DNA of 64,000 nt from NCBI GenBank assembly GCA_025642065.1, contig JAODUP010000066.1, positions 325,001-389,000 on the forward strand. Direction: 5' to 3'. The DNA comes from Paralvinella palmiformis. Lineage: Eukaryota; Annelida; Polychaeta; Terebellida; Alvinellidae. How positions within the stretch are numbered: position 1 is the stretch's first letter; each line of letters starts with the position of its first letter. Positions 12,151 through 25,300 of this stretch are shown here, in pieces. The notes beneath the pieces were generated by a model. That model was not told the DNA's origin, did not search any database, and was given only the letters and a program-made list of their open reading frames with translations. The translations under genes were made by a program, and so were the position numbers.

Positions 12151-13279
12151 CTCACTCACTTAGTAACTCACTCACTTACTTTGGACTTATGTTTAGGTGT
12201 GGATATTTGTGGGGCGCAAGCAACGTATATGCACAGTTCTTGATGGTGAATAGTCTGTTATAAAAAACCCACAAAACAAACCGTCCCAGTTTATTACCTA
12301 ACAGAATTATCTCCTATCCATCGGCTCTATCGATGTGCAGAGGGCAACATCTTGTTTACGAGTGGTTGATCTGAAATTTGACAACCATTCTATCAGTTCA
12401 GCTACCATGTGTATTATTGGGACCTTCGTCGAAATTAACAATATACACGATCCCACGTCGAGCAAGGTTTTATATAATTTATTGTATAATCTATTACTAG
12501 ATAATATTTTCTGGTTCAAAGAGATGTTGATGTTTATAGAATTAATCATGGCTTTTGTTGATTACTGAGTATCAATAAGCATTTCTTGTAACAAACAGCG
12601 AGTCTGCAACCCGATTGTGGGATAAACACGATTAGGTACATGTATCCCGTGCGTCTACATGTTTGTGCGAGACAATATAAATGCTGGTGGCAGGTAAAGC
12701 CTTTCTGAACAGTGGCAGGTTATATTGTGGGCGCACTACTGCACTCTAACATTTAACTATAGACATATGCCAGAAAGCTTTTCTTTGGTATTTAAACTGT
12801 ATAGTTCTCCTTTAATATAACATCCACAATATTTACATGGGATGATGATCTAGTGTGCTTATTAATTCCATCTTTCTTTTAGCGCAATAATTGTTTTTCA
12901 AGGCCACTCCAGATTTAACGTATTTAATTTCAACACGGTGCTAAATGAATCAGTCATTTAAGGATCTCACGCTTAACTGATCCTAAAGTTTTTTCACCTC
13001 TATGTGAATTATCAAGCATTGGCCGTTATTGTTAACGCGATCCGCTACATTTAACCGCTGCGCAATGCTTTAAAACAAAGATGCTATATACAGCTGTCTG
13101 CGGTGTCCGATTTCTGTGATGCCGATATTGGTTTTAAAATAACCATAAATACTCGCCAAAAGCATATCTAAACAAAAATAGCCAGTTTATAATCAAGAGA
13201 ATCGTTCGCTTTATCTTTTTTTTCCACATCAATATTATGTATTTGCTCGGTTGTTATGGCATGCCATTTAAGAAGGTCG
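12151..13279. other. intergenic, nothing recognised
   Basis: ORFs of about 80 codons overlap on both strands at 12307-12568 but neither resembles a known family. No splice-flanked exon was recognised. Confidence 0.35.
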
Positions 13280-13790
13280 CATTGACCTAAAAGAAAACTA
13301 GACCTAGCACTCAGTGGTGTTTGATTGGGCCGCCATGACCAAACAGTGCCGACTTCCGTTCGGGGCAAAAAACAATGTAGAAGCAGCATTCAGGAGCTTC
13401 CGGTCTGCGTCTAGCTTCAAAATGGCGACGCTCACAGGCCTTTAAAAGTCAATTAAACCAGACTTTGAACTGGATTATTTAATACGTGGATTATCTTTTA
13501 CACATTTTGACATTATTTATGATATTTGTGAGTATAGCTGTATTAGTCCTCTGGAGGGTGGACTATACCTTTAAGCTGATTTTCCCACCAAAAACGCTTT
13601 ATCAGCTATTTTAAATGTGTCCCTTATACTTATCGATGCAAATATTTTCCTTTTGTATTACTTTCACGCCCACGGCTTATGCAACCTTCGATACAACATG
13701 AATTCATCATGTTTATAAACCTGATTTTGCAGTCTGCATTCCTTTTTGCCCCGGCGGCCGTGTTCGGTCTAGTTTTCTTTCAGGTCAATG
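13280..13790. mobile_element. inverted-repeat element, class unknown
   Basis: Left end 13280-13304 (cattgacctaaaagaaaact..) matches the reverse complement of 13766-13790 with one mismatch in 25. Similarity continues inward to ggggcaaaaa on the left and tttttgcccc on the right. No transposase is seen. A partial TTAA-type element sits inside. Confidence 0.6.
13388..13570 (-). mobile_element. TTAA-flanked MITE, partial copy
   Basis: Reverse-strand copy of the repeat at 53759-54502 and 23376-24184. Its end reads aggtatagtccaccctccag, directly abutting TTAA (13571-13574). The other end is truncated near 13388 within the gaagctagacgcagaccgga block. Confidence 0.65.
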
Positions 13791-14238
13791 GTAAGGAGCT
13801 AATGCTCTATGCTAACACAGCAACAGTGTAGTTCCGATCAGAACATCCACTATTTTAAACAATCGGCGCACGTTACTACTCTGAGCATTTGAGTCAAACA
13901 TAATAGTGTAGGAACCGTGGTCTATCCGAATACAGGGACGAGGAAAAGCTGTCATTAAAAAGAACTGTCGGAACATCCAGTTGTCGAAATAATTAGGTCA
14001 TTCTGTCTATCCATGCTTATACGTTAAGATATGTGTCAGGCTAGACATTGACTTTAACTAAATGTACCTTTTATTTTCTGCTTCTAAGCGTACCACTGTG
14101 TTGGCATAGGCTGTTGTCGTCATGACCCGACATATTGTGAACTGGGTCAACTTGTCGCTTGTACCCCGGCCTTGGTATATACGACTTCGCGTGCATGGCA
14201 AACCCAATGATCTTAAAATTAACTACAATAGACCCATT
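13791..14238. other. intergenic, nothing recognised
   Basis: Spacer between two inverted-repeat elements. No supported feature. Confidence 0.35.
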
Positions 14239-15105
14239 GCATGATGACGTCAAAAACCAAACAAACCAGGTGCGCTTTGCATTGTGGGATTTATAGGGGG
14301 TCCGCTGAGCGATAACACCGTGATAATCCCGCCATTTTAACCGTAAACGTCAATGTTCCGGATCTGTTATAATCATGCCAAAAAATAACTCCTGCGTACC
14401 GTATTGTCATGCCACTAGTAAGCAATATAAACATATAAGTTGGCATGTGTTGGCCGTGGGATGAAACGCCGAGAAAGCGTTGGGTTGTTTTAATTCGAAA
14501 TGACAATCTACGAATCAAATTTATAATTACAGTGTGAGTGTAAGGATCGACTGAAACAGTGAAAGGCGCAAATAAAGTGTAATTTACCAATATTATTATC
14601 CATCAGATCATAGATAATAATATTGGTAAATAAAGTGTAATTTACCATATTATTATATCCATAAATAATAAATTAAATTTACCAATATAGTGTACTCTAT
14701 TCTTCTTCTTTTCGTTAAATATAATTTTAGTGTGATTTACTATGAACATTACATTTTAACAGTCTTTGTTATGTGCAGTGAATATTAATGTACTGTGGTG
14801 TACAATGTTGAATACCACACTTTACTATCATTTATAAAGTAGCAATGACGGACGATTAGCATATAGTTATAATCTGATTTTCAGTTTTGGAATACAATTT
14901 TTCAACAGTGCCGGCTTTTTCGGTGTGGAAGCAGAATTAAACGGTACGCAGAAGTTATTTTTTGGCATGATTATAACAGATCCGGAACATTGACGTTTAC
15001 GGTTAAAATGGCGGGATTATCACGGTATTATCGCTCAGCGGACCCCCTATAAATCCCACAATGCAAATCGCGGCTGGTTTGTTTTGGTTTTTGACGTCAT
15101 CATGC
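14239..15105. mobile_element. foldback-type element with ~165-bp inverted arms
   Basis: Arms 14239-14402 and 14941-15105 are near-perfect reverse complements, starting GCATGATGACGTCAAAAACC on each side. The 540-bp loop is AT-rich and contains its own smaller hairpin (14582-14599 against about 14614-14631, taccaatattattatc). No protein is encoded and no target-site duplication could be read. Each arm carries a perfect TGACGTCA octamer near its outer end. Confidence 0.88.
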
Positions 15106-16814
15106 TTCAGGGTTAGTGTATTGATTTATTTCTTATATCTACATTTTATTTTTTATGGCCGTAAAATTGTTAATTCGAGACCAAAGTAATTCCATCTTAT
15201 TATCGTGAAATATAAAAAAATTAATATGAACCGTGAACATAATACGAAGAGAGAAAGAAACACAATACAATGTGTACGTGCTGGTATAACAAGGCCAAGA
15301 GGATCTAAACAAATATATACGTGTATGTGAGCAGCAATACCCAAAATTATTCCACATGTCAGAATATATTTACTGCCGTTATTAGTTTAGTCGAGTTAAC
15401 TTTTTTTGGTGATGGGTTTAAGATTTTGAAACATAATTATTTTTCAGAGAAAATTGAATAGCTTCAATTATATTAGTGCAAGTTCTAAAATAAATTGACA
15501 AAGGAAGCATATAGCCATGCTGCATGCCGTCCTTCCTGCACTGAAACTGGGATGTTATAACAGGTGAAACTCACCTCGGCAGGGAATAACTATTAGATAA
15601 TGCATTAAAATATATTTATGTGAAATCTCTTGTGACTGATGCCCAATCACAACACCGACCTATAATGTGTAAAACTATGTAGTATTTTGCCTGACGCAGA
15701 GTCCTAAGTGTAGGTTGATTGATGCCTTACTGTTTGATGATAGGTGGTCGGAGAGTAAATTTAGAATCATATACAATCTGTCGGTCAGAGCGTTTAGTGT
15801 GACATTTGAAGTTTATTTATACACAGATATAAAGTGTCTTGTCTGCAGATGTAAATAAACACCAATAAAATCTTTGTACAAATCCAATATAAGTAAATTT
15901 GACCGAGTGATTGCCTCACTTGAGAAATATGGTTGAGGGACTACTGATAATGTTCTCTACATTTTTCCATTGGTGAATACAACTCTGCATGAGTTGTGGT
16001 CTACAGTGGTTGCAGTTAAACAGTTAGCAATAATAATTCAAGATATAACACAGTGCTACCATAATTTACTGCACAATTCACATATAGCCTATATTACAAT
16101 AACTACGGGTGACATTCAGAAAAGGGAATTAACAATGAACACGGGCTGCACGTCACTAACTAGTATAAGTTTTAGTTTGGATATAAAAGCATAAGATGAA
16201 AAGTACAAGACGACTGATTGATGATATATTATAAAACACTCGGTGGCAATTCTACTTTTAAACCACCCTGTAAAGTGTATTACTATCTTAGTAAATAAAG
16301 CCAACAATGCCATTGACCAGTTACGGAAGTGAAATGTGCACTTCATTGTTTAAATGATTTATGTCAACCCTGGGTTATGCATTACCAAAAAATACGTAGC
16401 CTGGCATCAAACTCCCGACTGGGATGAACTCAACTTGGTGTTCACATGATAAAGAAGCTCTGGGCACAATATGGTTTTGTTTCAAAACAGAGCAAGGTTA
16501 AATGGCTTCCACATTAACAAACACTAAACTGCCTACCAACCAACCTTTCTGACAAATGATTGCTACTGGACACCGTACATCCAAGAAGTACAGCCACACA
16601 GCTGCACCTCCATCACCAATCAGATCATTTTCGAGGGGGGTGATCAGAACTCATCCGTACAAACACTGGTCTTCTCACAGGGTTCACATAATTCAGTATA
16701 CTGCGGACAATCTAGATTTACCGAAGGACGCTGTTGAGTAGAGCGCTAACTGGATAGGTGTACACTGGAGGTTTTAGCTGATCAGACAGGGAGCTATTAC
16801 GATTGTATATGGTA
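15106..16814. other. intergenic, nothing recognised
   Basis: Long AT-rich stretch between the foldback element and the 3' end of MOB4. Short ORFs here have no recognisable domains. Confidence 0.35.
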
Positions 16815-16820
16815 TTTATT
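16815..16820 (-). terminator. possible poly(A) signal of MOB4
   Basis: AATAAA on the - strand only about 30 nt after the MOB4 stop codon. That would give a very short 3' UTR, so a more distal signal may be used. Confidence 0.35.
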
Positions 16821-16848
16821 TATCAGAATTCCAAATGTCTGATGATCA

Positions 16849-19352
16849 TCATGCTTCACTTTCCCCAGGTTCAGGCATGTCCTCCAAAATAGGCACAATG
16901 AGATTATCTTTTGACATCAGGTTGTACTTTGTCACAAACGTCGTGAACCTCTTACACAAAGCTGTCTCAGCCTGTTAGAATGAGAGAAATAATGTCAATT
17001 GTAAATAATAATTATCAACAGTTTGCAAAATTTTATGAATAACATAAGAATATGATTTAACTGCCTGCTTCTGTACGATATCCATCCAAACTAAAGGACA
17101 CATCATGTAGCAATACTTAATATATTTTAGCATCTGATTACAGTTCAGATAGTATTATTCATTTCGGGACTCCTGCATGGATAAACCAAAGCCACGTTTG
17201 TAATAAGAGAGTCTGCTTTTAGCTCTTCCTTTGCTGTTAATAAGGCTATACACAAGTCCTTACAATTTGTAACAAGCCTGTACCTTATTTTACCAAATAA
17301 ACAAATACAATAAAAATTTAAAGAGATGCTGTGGCAGTGACAGTAATTTTTAAATGAGTAAATGTTTAAACAGACACTTCACATGATTATTGTTAACTTA
17401 GACCAGATAAAACTCTAAAAATATTTGTTTGTGTGTGTGATGAAGTGTAAGGCAAAGCAATGATTAAGAATGCTGAAAAGTCACATCAGAAAATAGAAAT
17501 CTCGGAGAAATAGAAATTTAAAATCACCGATGACAGGATTACAGATATAGTGATGGCTTAAAATAATTATTTCAGGATTAAGATGATAAGGATGAGACAA
17601 TAATTCACCTCGTATTCATCAAAAAGCACTCTGTGATGGAAGTAGGCATGTGAGAAAATTCTATAAACACGACGACACACTGATCCTAGTTTTGCAACCG
17701 ATGATTCCTTTATGCTAACTCTGTTATAAGAAATAGAAAACAGGTAAATGTCAGTGATAAGACTAAGAACCAAGATGAAATCAAATAATTGCACCAAACA
17801 AAGGTTGTTCTTGTACATTTAAATTTTGTTTTCGATCCTGGCAGATAATTTCTCTTTGTATCATGTGGACTTCATTAATAACATAATCAATGGCAAAATT
17901 TGATAATAAAATTTGGTAGAATATTTTCACATTTTGTACTAAATACACATGATTTATAACCATTCTCACCTGCTGGGGAAATATTTGTTGCTATTTAGTA
18001 GACATGCAGCTCCATCTAGTGTGTGACGAGTATAATCAATGGCTGGACACTGGAACAATAAAAATTACATATTAGAATATATGATAAACAACACACTGAT
18101 ATGCTGCCAATGTATTCAAAATCAATTATAATTTAGCATAGAAGTAACACAAATTACCTCTTTTGGTGTTTTATGAGCAGCACAAAGGAATATCCATTGT
18201 TCTGTTGCTGTCATCTGAGTACATGTCTCAGGGTTGCACTCACTCTGGAATAATATTATTATAATCTTACAGATTTTACTGATAATATCTGATTAAAATA
18301 ATATGTTTTTGGGTAGCTATGTGTACAGTCTGTTTATAGAAAATTTAGTATGTGGAAGTATCTTTCTGAACCAATAATAAGTTTCTTTTGTCAGAATTGA
18401 TCATTTCCATAAAATAGGTATAAACTGCCTCACCTGGAGTTTTACTGCTAAATCATTTAATTCCAAACAGAACTGCCTGTAGAAAGATAAAAAGAGTACA
18501 ACATTATTGCCTTTTGAATTTAGAGTACAATGTGGAATATAATTGCTTTATATTACTATAATACTGGCATTTACAGGTTGGACCATTAATTATATATAAC
18601 ATTACGTTCGCTGTTCAGCCAAAACTACTTGAAACAAAGATCGTCAAACATAAACAACCTCCATATATATGAACAGACACATTTATCTAGATAAATATTT
18701 TTTCAGGCCTGTTAAGAGAAAATTCATATGTTAACAGTATTTGGTAACAACAACTTGTATTACCTTTATCACAGTGACAATCATTTGTGATTGTGATTAT
18801 CATAGGTATACTGTATATCTATAATAATTAATATATTTTATAACAATGTGTTTTTCACATACTCTAAGAAGTTTAACTTGATCACAAAGGTCTCTCTCAC
18901 ACACAATTAAACTGATAAAATTACAAACAAACCTTAAGTGTTCATACTTCCACACTCCCTCATCTTGTCCCTCCGGTGGAGTCAGGATTTCTTCAATACT
19001 TGAGAAATCATGTCTGATTGCTTGCTGAATGTACTGAAATATTTTATTATACTTTGCATCAGTAAATGGCCACACACACACGAATGATTATCATGCATGT
19101 CTTATTTTAATATCAGAAATATCATCAGTAAATCATGCATGAATGTCATTGAATCATTTGGTATTGATAAAGAAAATGTCAGTGAATAAAATACAAGCTT
19201 CTGCGTTACTGTTTTCAATAAAAATTACTGTTCTGCAAATTGGTATAATTATAAGAAAAACTGACTTTTTAACATTTATTGATCCAACACATAACGAGTT
19301 GTTAATGATTAGATTTAAAAAAATTAAGTTATGCACTTTTTTCCCATTCTTT

Positions 19353-19392
<40 letters not shown>

Positions 19393-22300
19393 CAATGAGT
19401 GCAGTGTATCTGAACACCTTCACTAGAAAAACTACATGTTTGTCAGTGTCTGTCTGCTAAAAGTAATAAATTCCTTTGGCATTATGTTACTATGCACTAG
19501 AGCATAGTGATCTATCACATCTTGTGTGATGTGGCCCCACATGCTTGTAAATAGCTAGGCCGTAAAGATAATTTGTTATAAAATGTAGCATATAAAGAAA
19601 GTTCCACTGAACAGTTGTTTATTTTTCTTTTTTTATTGCGTTGTCTTCAACTACTTGAAATATACCTAGTAACTATTTTCTGGAGCGATTTCATTGGACT
19701 ATTGTCTAGTGACACGGTTAGCTGCCATTGTTTTGATGAAACAGCACTCACTCAGTATGGTGGTGACTAGTAAATATTGTCCAAACTGTCTGCCTTTCCA
19801 ATATGTTAGTCATGTTGTTACCAGTTGCATGTGTAGTACATAGGTTTATTTAACAGACACACATACAACACAAACCTGTTATTATACACTTTCTCCTTAA
19901 AGTATCAATTAACAAAACGATTTTCACGAGCTAATCGACAAACAAACAAACAAGAGTGATGTATTGTTACTTGTAAGTTGTAGTAGTAGGATGTATTTTT
20001 AAGTCGATCTCTGCAAAAGGATTTAAATTCTTCTAGTTTTATTATAACTTTTCCACAAGTGAATTATGTTAATTACATCACACATGCAGTTCAGTAAAAA
20101 GACTGATATGGAAATATTGTTATTTTGTTTTATATAAGTAAAAGAACACTTTCAATGTAAACATATCCAGTTACTTTGCCAATTCATCAATGTTAGCTAT
20201 CTATATTTATTTATTTTACAGTGTTTACTGATGTAAAAAAATCAATTGATACTATAACATCTTACAAATTAAATTAACAAGTAAATGAATATTATTACAG
20301 TATATTTTAAAGCAATTATTCCAGTTACTTTTAGCAAAATTTTCAATAGATGGGATCACCGACATTTGATTAGCAGTTTAGTATTATGCCAATATAAACA
20401 TATATTTGGTAACTGAAGGCTAATATGTGTTTCTTCTCACCTAAAATTAGGAAACTGGATTTTTGGGGCAAAGTGTGTAAAGGTTGCACAAAAATACTCT
20501 ACAAAGATATTTTTTTAGAGGATATGATTCAAATTAAAAAATGGTTTGCTAAACAAGATAAAGCCAGCTTATTCCAAATCCCCACAAAAAAAGCTGTACA
20601 GCAGCTACTCATCGCACCTGACCAAAAACCACAACAATTAAAGGTGTACTAAAATATAAATTGACAGTTTAAGATAACAGTGAACCATAATGATTATATT
20701 GTTATGAAACAGAAAATATAACAGGCAGTGAGTAAGATCACAGAACAATCACATTACTTCACTGTTGGCTCACTAGGTATTGGGTTATTTAACAAACAAG
20801 ACAGATTTGATATTAGAGGAACAGTTCTTTCATTTCAGACTTTCAGGAATAATATGTTCACACTAATTATAAATGATGTCAAAATATGAACATGACCAAC
20901 CACATTTAAAAAACCTAGTTCAAAGTGTTGGTCAGTTGACTACAGCTCATCTATGGGATTCACTGTATGGAAGCTAGACGAGGGACTAAAAGGTCCCGAA
21001 GAATGGCATCACTGTACACAAGCTGTTTGCCTGACTTGGTTATAACAATGTAAATAAGTGTCGGTCAAGCATAATTTTAGACCAAAACTTTTTATGAATA
21101 TTACAGCATAACTGGTCCAAACAGGATGGCTAAACATTTATGACCTGATCTGATAATGGCTACATAATCCTTGTGTTCTTTGACACCCGAGCATGTAATG
21201 TCATGTATGGTTTGTAAGTATTGTTGTTGAATTTGAGGTTAGTTTTATGAACATTACACATTTTATTTATATTTAACTGAAACATATTAAACTATTTCTT
21301 TTATGTATTGATATTAAAAGAAATTTTGTCTCAAGAGTTTCTTAGGCTATTGAAAAAATACTCATTTTAAAGGGACACAGACAAAACTTATCATAAATTA
21401 TTTTATTGATTATCATAACATGTAGAACTACATTTGTAAGAATCAACATCAAATGTGCAGATAACACTGAAAATAAACCATTTTCTTCCAGTTTGTGGCA
21501 TTTTGTTTGTGTTTGTGTGTAAATTTTAATTAGAGGTGACAATTTCTCAGATATGATATCATGGATAACAAAAATGCTTTACATGTCATTAACAATGCAT
21601 GGACAATAAAAGAATGGGCTAAAGAAAAATATACAAAGGAGATCCCCAAAAGCATGAATTAAAAGGCACTATTGGGGGGGGGGGGTATAGACCTGTACAA
21701 AAGATAAGCAATGAAGAAGAGAAAATACAATTATTTTATGGAGTAGTGACAGATTATATGCATCAGAGAATGGATTATATACTATTGTTTACTGTTTATG
21801 ACACAGTACAGTCACAATATTCAATATATGCCACTATATAAACGTGTATGCATGAGTGAAAGAAATTTTAAGCAACATACCTGTTGTACAGCCAGTGTGC
21901 TGTCCATCTCTTCAAATGATTCATCCGGCCAGTTGGACCAGTCCTATAACAAAAAACTTAAACCATTAAAGCTGCTCACTTAGTTTAATGTCATTATAGT
22001 TAAGTCAGAATTCACCATCAACAATGAAAGATGGACGTTAAATCAGGGTGACAACAACCGGCTTAATTGGTTAACATCATTATAAATATCTAGTGTAGCA
22101 ACCTAAGGTGACTTAGTTAGAGAACAAATTGGGTTGTCATAATGCTTGGTACTGGAGTCACGAAGCTATCACAGAACTGTTTAAATGTCTAAATGCGATC
22201 AGATTAAAGGTAAAGACTGTCATACCAATTATACCAATTGATCTGCTTAACTAAGATCACATTCTGAGATACCGTAGATCCCGGCCATTAAGCTGATGTC

Positions 22301-25300
22301 AATATTGGTACCCTTATTTTTTCAGGTCGGCTTAATGGGCAATGCTATTTCAGTGTCAAGAAATTCAGTCATCTGGAGAAGAAATTTCAGGGTGTTGGGA
22401 GCCGTCTAGACTCTAGACGGAAACGGACGTCAATCGTCAATTTGATCTAAACTCATGCAGTCATAACAGAAGTGAAACAAGCTGATGATAATGATTGATG
22501 GGTTTATAATGAAAATTAATAGTTATATATAATATAATAAATGTTGTTGGACTCGGTAGCGCATTTCACAACTTTTAATTTGAAGGCAGCATCAGTAATA
22601 AGACAACTCGCATCTCAGTGTCATATCTCATTCGTTTGACAGCGTAGACATCATGGTTTCGTAGAAGAGTTTGTTTACCTTTGTGGTAATAATATAAGAT
22701 TATTGAAAACAAAAAAAAGTTCAGTTTAAATCGAATGTTTATTTCAGTAATTTTATCATCGTTTCACAATGCAATCTTGTCCTTTAAATACCTTTCACTG
22801 TTGCCAAGGTTGACTTTCTGGTTCACAAGTGCAATGTTTGATGATGTTTCCTTGCTATTTCATGTGTTCAAAACATTTGATATCACCTAAAAATCATGAT
22901 ATTTAGGCCTAAAAAGGACATTGGCTTAATGGCTGGACCTATGGTATAATTTTTAAGGATACTAAATTTTCATGGTGGTAAATTCCACCACTACCTAAAA
23001 TTTTATTAACATCCATGTCCTGAAATAAACCTCAAGTTTGCTCTGGTGCCCCATTTGTGTCCTCAAAATTGAACTGGTGTTTCATTATTAACAAGTTATC
23101 CAAACCAAATTCTCTGCTGTTCTCATCTGAACATGGAATTCTATTTCTGGAATAGGCTCAGGAAATTTGGTTTTCTCTTGTGAATGGGCCTGGTGGGAAA
23201 AATCCTTTGGTAGTGAACATCTGCTGAAGCCTAACCAGTAGTGCCACACAACAACTCCATTGTGAAATGTTCAAAAGATATCTAAATCCCATGGAGCATT
23301 TCTTCATTGAAAAATCATTAATATCAATATTTAGCACATCATTTATTTGGTAATCCACTGGTCATAGGTGCTTAAAGGGTTAGTCCACCTTCATTTCAAA
23401 TTTTCAGAATTAATACAGCTATGCTCACAAATATCATAAATGATGTCAAAATGTGTAAATGATCACCCACATATTAAATAACCCAGTTGAAAGTGCTGAT
23501 TAATCGACTTTTAATGGCCTGTGGGCACCGCCATTTTGAAGCTAGACAGAGATTGGAAGTTCCTGAATCCTGACATCACTTGAACAAAGCAGTTTGAGCA
23601 GAAGTGTGTAGAGCATGTAAACAATTTGCGCAAAGAATTATTCCAGAACATAATGCAATTATTTTGTTACAATTATGTCATGAATGACACAACCATATCA
23701 TTTTGAACCCAGAAGGAACCTTAGAAGAGGAAGATGATTCCGATTGTTTTGAAGAAAGTGGAATAATCGAAGAAACGTCAAGGAGAACCGGGAACACTGA
23801 CTGGTGTCTGTGTGACCTCTGTGAACCAATGGATTCTGATAAGGAATCTCTTTGTTGACATTCTGTGCAAAATTTGAACTGTATTTTAGTTGATTCAAAT
23901 GTGAAATGTATATCACAACACCCCGAATGGCTGAGATAGTAATGGTCAACTATAATTCACGTCAGTGTAAAGAGTGCCTGTGTGACATCATAGCATTTGA
24001 GTTTTTCTCCTTCCCGCCTTTGAATCTGGCTTCCTGTGCAGATGAAATGGCAGCCCTCCAGTAATTCAGATTATTTCCCTATATCTATGATATCAGGTAT
24101 ATTTTGTGATTAATAATGTAAATTTTTGGTTACTGTTCTAAGCATTACATATTTTATATTTTTTTTCTGAATGTGAACTGTCCTTATAAGAAAGCTTTAC
24201 AGCTTTACAGGACAAATGAGCTTTGGGTCAGGGCAAGTGGATTTTGGGGCACACTTGCCCGATGGACAAGTGCCAAAAAAGGTTAATGGAATGGCTTGCT
24301 AGAATAAGTTTGTGTGTGTGTGCATGTGTGTCCCTTATGTGAATAGTTTTCTAAAATCCTCATTCGTATAGTATCCTGTAACATGATGCAGTGATGTTAA
24401 TAATGCAGGTAGTAATTGGATACACTTGATGGCAGCAAATTACATGCTACGTAATTTTTTTCACTCAAACATTTATTTTGATGTCTTAGTGACACGGTCT
24501 AGCTTGTTGAGCATTCTGGAAATTTACCACACAACAAACACAACTTGACCTGGTAAATATTGTCATATCATGCAGATTTGACTGTGTGTGCATGATCATG
24601 ATGATATTGATACAATAAATACAGGCAATGCATCACACCAGGAATGCGAGGGCAGATGTCACAGAGTATTGCCAGCAGTAGCAGTCCGTATTTCCTGCTC
24701 TCACAACATCTTTTGTGGCTGCCGATGCTTTCCCAGTATTTTCCATACATGACATCACTCATAAAAAAAAACAGGGAAAGAGCAACATCATGTTTGGAAT
24801 ACCTGCATCATATAATCACTTGTTTTGACAGCTATGCATGCTACTTGTTTGATCTAAGCTCCCAGTTTGACAAGGTGGAGTTTTCAAAATGTTTCTACAG
24901 GGTGAATTCCCTTTTCAAGGAGTTTTTCCAGGGGTGTATTGAGAAACAAGGACTATTCCAGGACTGGCATTAAAACAGCAGAGTTATCCTTCGGACCGCA
25001 CCCTGTGCCAATGGAGCGGCCATACTCAATATGACCCAACTAAAAAACATGTCATGGGCCCAAGGGCGCATTGAAAGTTTACTTTTTGGGTCCGAATTGT
25101 TTTTGCTAAGTAACCACACAAATAGACAATTAATTCATCGGAAATAAGGAATGTTTATTTGTAATATAATATGCATTCCAGAATTTGCAAATCATTTCAT
25201 TTTGGTTGATCAAATGTCCCATGGTATCTCGAAAAGTCCCATGAAATTTAGATCTAATGGGCCAATTGACACATGTAGCTGAAATCCAAGGAATAACTCT

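Noticed and set aside
24644..24973. 109-codon ORF on + strand in MOB4 intron
   Set aside because: No recognisable domain, no splice signals fitting a gene model, and composition like surrounding intron. Not supported as a gene.
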